Positions 12,001 to 18,000 of a stretch of 64,000 nt of DNA are shown here, in pieces. The DNA lies in NCBI GenBank assembly GCA_037349105.1, contig JAYJMM010000037.1, forward strand, positions 1,674,001 through 1,738,000, given 5' to 3'. This DNA comes from Limnomonas spitsbergensis (taxonomy: Eukaryota; Chlorophyta; Chlorophyceae; Chlamydomonadales). A program made the translations under genes and the position numbers. The notes below the pieces were generated by a model. The model ran no database searches. It worked only from the letters and a program-made list of their open reading frames with translations, and was not told the DNA's origin. Positions within the stretch are counted from its first letter, which is position 1, and the number at the start of each line of letters is the position of its first letter.

Positions 12001-15000
12001 CAGAGCAGTCTGGGGAGCAAGGGGGTCCTGCCCCAGTTAATGAAGATGTACATCATAATAATGCACAAATAAACTACTTGCACATACTCGTAATTATTTG
12101 CACAAACAAATACCGGTACCGCATGCACAAACCATTTATGGATAAAAAACTGGAAATAAACAGACTACGTAATTACGTATACTCATCCGCACGTCTATCT
12201 CAGGCCAACCAGCCACATACATGATGACATATCATTCCTGGTCAGTGAATGGATCAAATCCCTCGTCACAGAACAAGGCCTGAAAGGCTAAGCTGGTAGG
12301 AATCGCCCTAGCGGTCCGCCAAACTACTTAAACTGCCGCGTTGGTCTGGGTCCAGGCCTGGCATTCAAATTTGATGCAGCTGGTGCCCGATCTTCCTCTG
12401 CCCAGGACCTAGAATATCAAGCATAAGCATGCAAGCAACCAGTACCGCATCGACCAGCTTCATAACTTGAAACCTTACTATGCGTTAATCTGGCCATCCT
12501 TCCTGTCCCCCTGCTTTCTTACCTGACTGCATGGCCAGGACCGTCTGCGCCAGGATGAGCGAGATGCTGCCCCGCAGCCCGCCCTGCATGCAGAAAGGGA
12601 ATTCAACCAGTAAAGAGGCAGCCAAACTGGGCACTGGATGAGGCCGTACAGTTTTAGGCAGCCTTACCGCCAACAGAAAAAACAAGCCGATCAGTTACCT
12701 CAGCGTAATGAAGGATTTGTTGAGGGAAGGGGACACAAAGCCAATCTAACATCTGTCCCAGCAATGTCCAGAGTGGCTTAGCGCCCCCTTACCTCAACAA
12801 AGCAGAGGCCCCTAGCAGGATAGTCAGTCAAGCACCACCAGCACACCTTCCCTGGTAGATATTTTCCAGATGCTGTCAACCAGAGATGTGTGTGGGCAGG
12901 GGATGCAGCAACATCTTCCAGGGGATGTAGACAGCTGTGCACATGCTTGATCTTCATCTGCATCTGATCAGGATCCGACCTATGCTGATCAGGATCCGAC
13001 CTATGCTGATCAAGATTCAAACTATGAAGATCCAAATCTGACCTATGCACATCCAGATCTCACCTATGCAGATCCAGATCTGACCTATGTAGATCCAGAC
13101 CTGACAGGTGGATTCCACCCACACCTTGCCATCGTTGAAAATATGATTCCATATCATGTGTGGATAATATCTGAAACAGACAGGTAGCAGATCATCGGCG
13201 TGAAGGCCGAATGCTGATCCAGATCCAACCTAAGTAGATCCAGATCCGACCTAAGCAGATCCTGATCTGACCTACATACAGACACAGGCCTGACACATGG
13301 ATCCCACTGCTCCCCACCATGGTTGCAAATATGATTCCCTGTTAAGTGAGGATGTCAGAACCGGACATGTAGCAGATGAGCGACGTGTAGGCCAAATGCT
13401 GATCCAGATCCAACCTTAGTAGATCCAGATCCGAACTAAGCAGATCCTGATCTGACACATGCAGACACAGACATGGATCCCACCCGCTCCTCACCATGGT
13501 TGCAAATATGATTCCCTGCCTAGTGAGGATGATGTCGGAACCAGACATGTAGCGGATCAGCGGCGTGAAGGCCGAGATGAGCATCCACCTCATAAGAGTG
13601 AAGACGAGGTAGATCATGGGCAGTGTTGCACCAATGGACCAGAGCAGGGCGTAGTGATCCTCGTCCAAGGCAACAGAGAGCCTGATGGCGGGTTCAGGGT
13701 TTGGGCATAGCTTAGGATCGGTTAGGCTTCGAAAGTAGCTTTTCAGGGGAAATAATAAGGGCGTTCGGCGCCGGGCTGATGTTCTCAGGGCATTTGTGCG
13801 ATAATGCTGTCAGTAATCGTATTTGGAAATTGATTCGTGGTACATGTGAATTGAGAGGCAGAGGTCGTGTGATCCAAGGCGACAAAACAATCCCCGGTGT
13901 GGAATTTGAAAAAGCTGATTCCATGTGTTTAATTGAGAGGCATAAGTCATGATCCGAGGCAACACAAGCATTGCCAGGTACACAATTTGAAATTTGAAAA
14001 GGCTCATTTGCGGGATAACACCCTTGAAGGCTTAAGCACGCACAGTAGACGCACCGAATCCCCCGCTTTGTACTTTCAGACTTCTGAGCCGAGCAAAATC
14101 AGCCAACTGATATCTAGACAGCATCTTAACCCCTAATTTAAACAATTCCTAAGATCTCACGAATTCTACCTCGCCTGGGATCCACAGGTCAGCACTGGGA
14201 AGCAAACACCTCCACGGGTTATTATACACGTCTGAGGGAAGGGAATTCAACTATACGGGTATGAATGATATCCCCACCTGATGATAAAATTTGGCCCAGC
14301 AGTGGCGTTCCAACGGCCTACCAAGAGATCTCTGCTGTACACTGAAATATCCAATGCAACTGATTCCTCAATCCAGGACCCGTGGGGGCCAAGGGGTTCC
14401 TTTTTTGAATCCCACCTGATGAGAAAATTGGTGCTGCTGATCCCGACGTAGAAAAATATGATACCGTTGGCCGTGAAGCAGAGCACGCTCCAGAACTGGA
14501 CCATCCAGCCCTCGCGCTTGCACTTGATCGACATGTGCCACGTCATGGTCGAGGCGCCATGCAGCGCGTAACAGACCACCGCAATCACTCCTGTGCAGCG
14601 AGATATAATGTCCCAACAGTCAGAGGTTGAGTTCGAACCAACAGATATTTAAAGAGGGAGCTTCAGGAGGTGACACCAGGCAGCGCATAACAGAGCTCCA
14701 CAATCAAACCTGTGCAGTGATATGTTATTTTCCACATGAAGATATTTTGGTGAGATATTTTGTTCTCGCATTCGGACATATGGCTTGGAGTGCGGAGGTT
14801 GAGGGGGAGGAGGCAGGTGTTGCTGCTGGACAGGGGGCCGAGAACCATCAAGTGAGAGGGGAACCAGAAGTGCTTATGTTTTTTTTTTTGAATGCAGCAC
14901 CAGTCCCCCCAGGCTAAGGACGAGGCGCAGCCACACATCAGCTAAGCCCAATCCTAAGGCCGGCGAGGCCTGGTGCCACATGCCCTGTTCCTCGACTTGC

Positions 15001-18000
15001 TACCAGTTTCTGGCTTGCTGGCTGGCTGCCTGCCTGCTTAGCTTGTAGCTGTCTGGTTGGCAGGTTGGCTATTTTCTGGGCAGACTGGCTGGCTGATTGG
15101 CGGATTGGCTGCGCCTGCTTGGCTGGTAGCTCGCTGGTTGGCAGGCTGGCTATCTTCTCCGCTGACTGGCTGACTGGCTGGTTCGCTGGCTGCTTGGCAG
15201 GCTGGCTGCCTGCTTGGCTGGTAGCTGGCTCATTGGCTGATATGCAGCTTGGCGGCTGCCTGCTTGGCTCACCACTAATACCTGCCCGGCTGGCTGGCAA
15301 GGGAACACGCCTCTCACCTGAAGACTCCAGGTACGCGTTGGCCACAAAGTAGACAAAGTAGGAGCCTCCAAATATGCACGCCACCTCCACGTATGGCTTG
15401 ACGCGCCTCCACTGCAGCCACCTCAATATCTGGCTGCACAGACCAATTGGAGAGAAAGACGTATGAGGACGAGGGGGGAGCGGTGATGTGGGTGGAGGCA
15501 GTGTTTGAATTCAAAATGAAGGGAGCGGTGATGAGGTTGGAGGCAGTGTTTGAATTCAAAAATGAAGGGAGCGGGGATGTGGGTGGAGGCAGTTTTTGAA
15601 TTCAAAAATGAAGGGAGCGGGGATGTGGGTGGAGGCAGTCTTTGAATTCGAAAATTAAGGGAGGGGGGATGGAGATGGAAGTGGCATTTGCGTTAGGAAA
15701 TGATGAGAGCAATGAGAAAGGGAAGTGACAATCACATTTGAACGCGAAGGGAGTGCACCGCACAGGACAAACAGGAGACGGCGCAGTATGTGGACTCCTA
15801 GACAGAGGAGCGGCCCACCCCTCTTGAGAGTATTGGATTCGTGGCTTAGGGTTCAGGGTTTAGGGTTAAGGGTTTCCCCTTCGTTCCCAGTAACTCCCTA
15901 CAGACTCCGTTCCCAGTCCTTCCTACACGTAAGGGTTTTCACCTGGTTCCTAGTAACTAAACGCCACAATCTACAGCCACTCGAGCCTGGTAAAGCAAGC
16001 CCTGCTACTTGGGCCTCGAACCGTAGGCCGGTCAAGGTTTGGTCCCACCCAGCCCAGTTGTGGCTGCTCCCTACTTGCCCCATGAGGTCTGGTGAGCACT
16101 GTAAGGCCCCCCCTCAACCCATCAGATTCATATTATACTATTTCCTCCCCTGACTTAAATAACCACCGGTATAGGTCAATAGGGTTTACTAGGGTTAGTT
16201 CCAATTCAAAAATGTCTACTCACGTTGTCAGCATCCCAAAGAACAGCCCGATGATGAGACCTCCCCCCGCCAGCCAGGCAAACTCATGGCAAACCTGCAC
16301 AGAGGGATGTATGGGATTCAGGGGCAGGGCTCCTAAACAAGGCTGATTATGAGGCCTACCCCCGCTGGCCAGGCAAACGCATGGCAAACCTACACAGAGA
16401 TATAAGGGATTCAGGGGCAGGGCTCCTAAACAAGGCCGATGACGATACCTCCCCCCACCAGCCAGGCAAACGCATGACGCACATACACACAGTTAAAGGC
16501 TGCAGGAGGCAAGCCTTAGGGCTCCATATCCCTACGAAAACGAAAGACCTGCGCAACTACAACAAAAACAGGGGTGCAGGAGGGAACATGGCGCCGTACT
16601 TGTTTTTAAATGAAAACATTGCAAGCCTGACCAGAGGGACGCAAGAGATAAAGAGAGGTGCTTCAAAAGCGCTCCCGTCAGCACAAAGTGCGTGCTCCAC
16701 TTGCCACACACTCACGTTGTGCTTAACTCCGAACCAGGAGGGGGAAGCCACGGGGGTTTGATCCAGGCCCCTGCCCTGAACGCTGTCACCCCGAGCCTGC
16801 TCACCTGCAGGATCTCATTTGCCCAGCCCGGCAAAGTGTACCCCACAGCCCCGGCCGCGTCATTCCAGCCAGGAAGGGATGGATCTGACAGCTGGGGCGC
16901 CATGCTTCCCGCGGAGGAGGTCGGTGGCACGTAGGCAGTAGAGATGCCATCCATGTCGCTAGTGATGCCTGCTGCTTTGCCAAAGGTCCGGTAGGCCACC
17001 CCTAGCTTTGCCTCCTGTTCCACGAGCTTGCGGAGAAAAATCTGGAAGAGCACCTGAGAACAGGTAACATTCAAAGAACTGAACCTTAGAGCAGTATCTG
17101 GAAGAGAACCAGGAAAAAATGTATCAATATGATGAGGAGCACCTGAGAACAGGTATTTGGAAGAGCACCTTAGAAGAGGTAAGATCAATAGAGATTGGAG
17201 TCATCTACTGGGTAAGGCAAGAAGCCACCTTGACAGTGAACTGTTCGTTTTCCTTGTTGCTGCCTCAGGCACAGCATCGCCTAGTGGTATGCTAGGCTGT
17301 TCAAATGTCTCTGCGTGTGCATGATCGTACCGCTGACCCAAACAGTCTGGCAGCAATTGCGGGGGAGAAAAATAATTACAGCAGCAGCACCATTAAATAA
17401 TCAGCCTCTAGGCCCAACTCAATGGAATTGTCAAAAGGGAAGAAATGCTGTATCCTGACGACTTGGATCTGCAAGACAACGACAACCATTTCCAGGTCTG
17501 TACGATTCCAGACCCATCGGGGTCTCGCAGAAATGAACCCTTGCTCATCGCTTCTGTTCTCTGCACATGTGATATAAATCTATCTGAATCCATAAAAAAC
17601 TTTATGCATCTAGATGAATCTTGGCAGCGCTGGCCGGTAGCCGCGGGCTTGTCAAGGGAATGTCAGTGTAAGCGCAGGTAAATTGCGATTCAGCTACCTC
17701 ATGGCTCATGGCCGAGGGGTCCTAGTGCAGCATAACCTGATGCCAGGGCGCCTGCCGTAGGCCAGTCAAGCTTTGGTCCCATTGCCCCAGCGAAGACCAC
17801 TCAGTATCCCCGATGAGGTTCGCCAGTGCTCAATTAATACAGACCGTCGATCACCCTCCACCCTCACCAGGCCGCTCGCATCGTTGAACAGACTCTCCCC
17901 CTCCAGCAATGCAGAGATGAGCTCCGGTGCTCCCCCCGCCTTGAGCGTGGCCGAAACTGGGGGGACACAGGCGCATGCGGCAGTGTCGGCTTTGCAGCAC

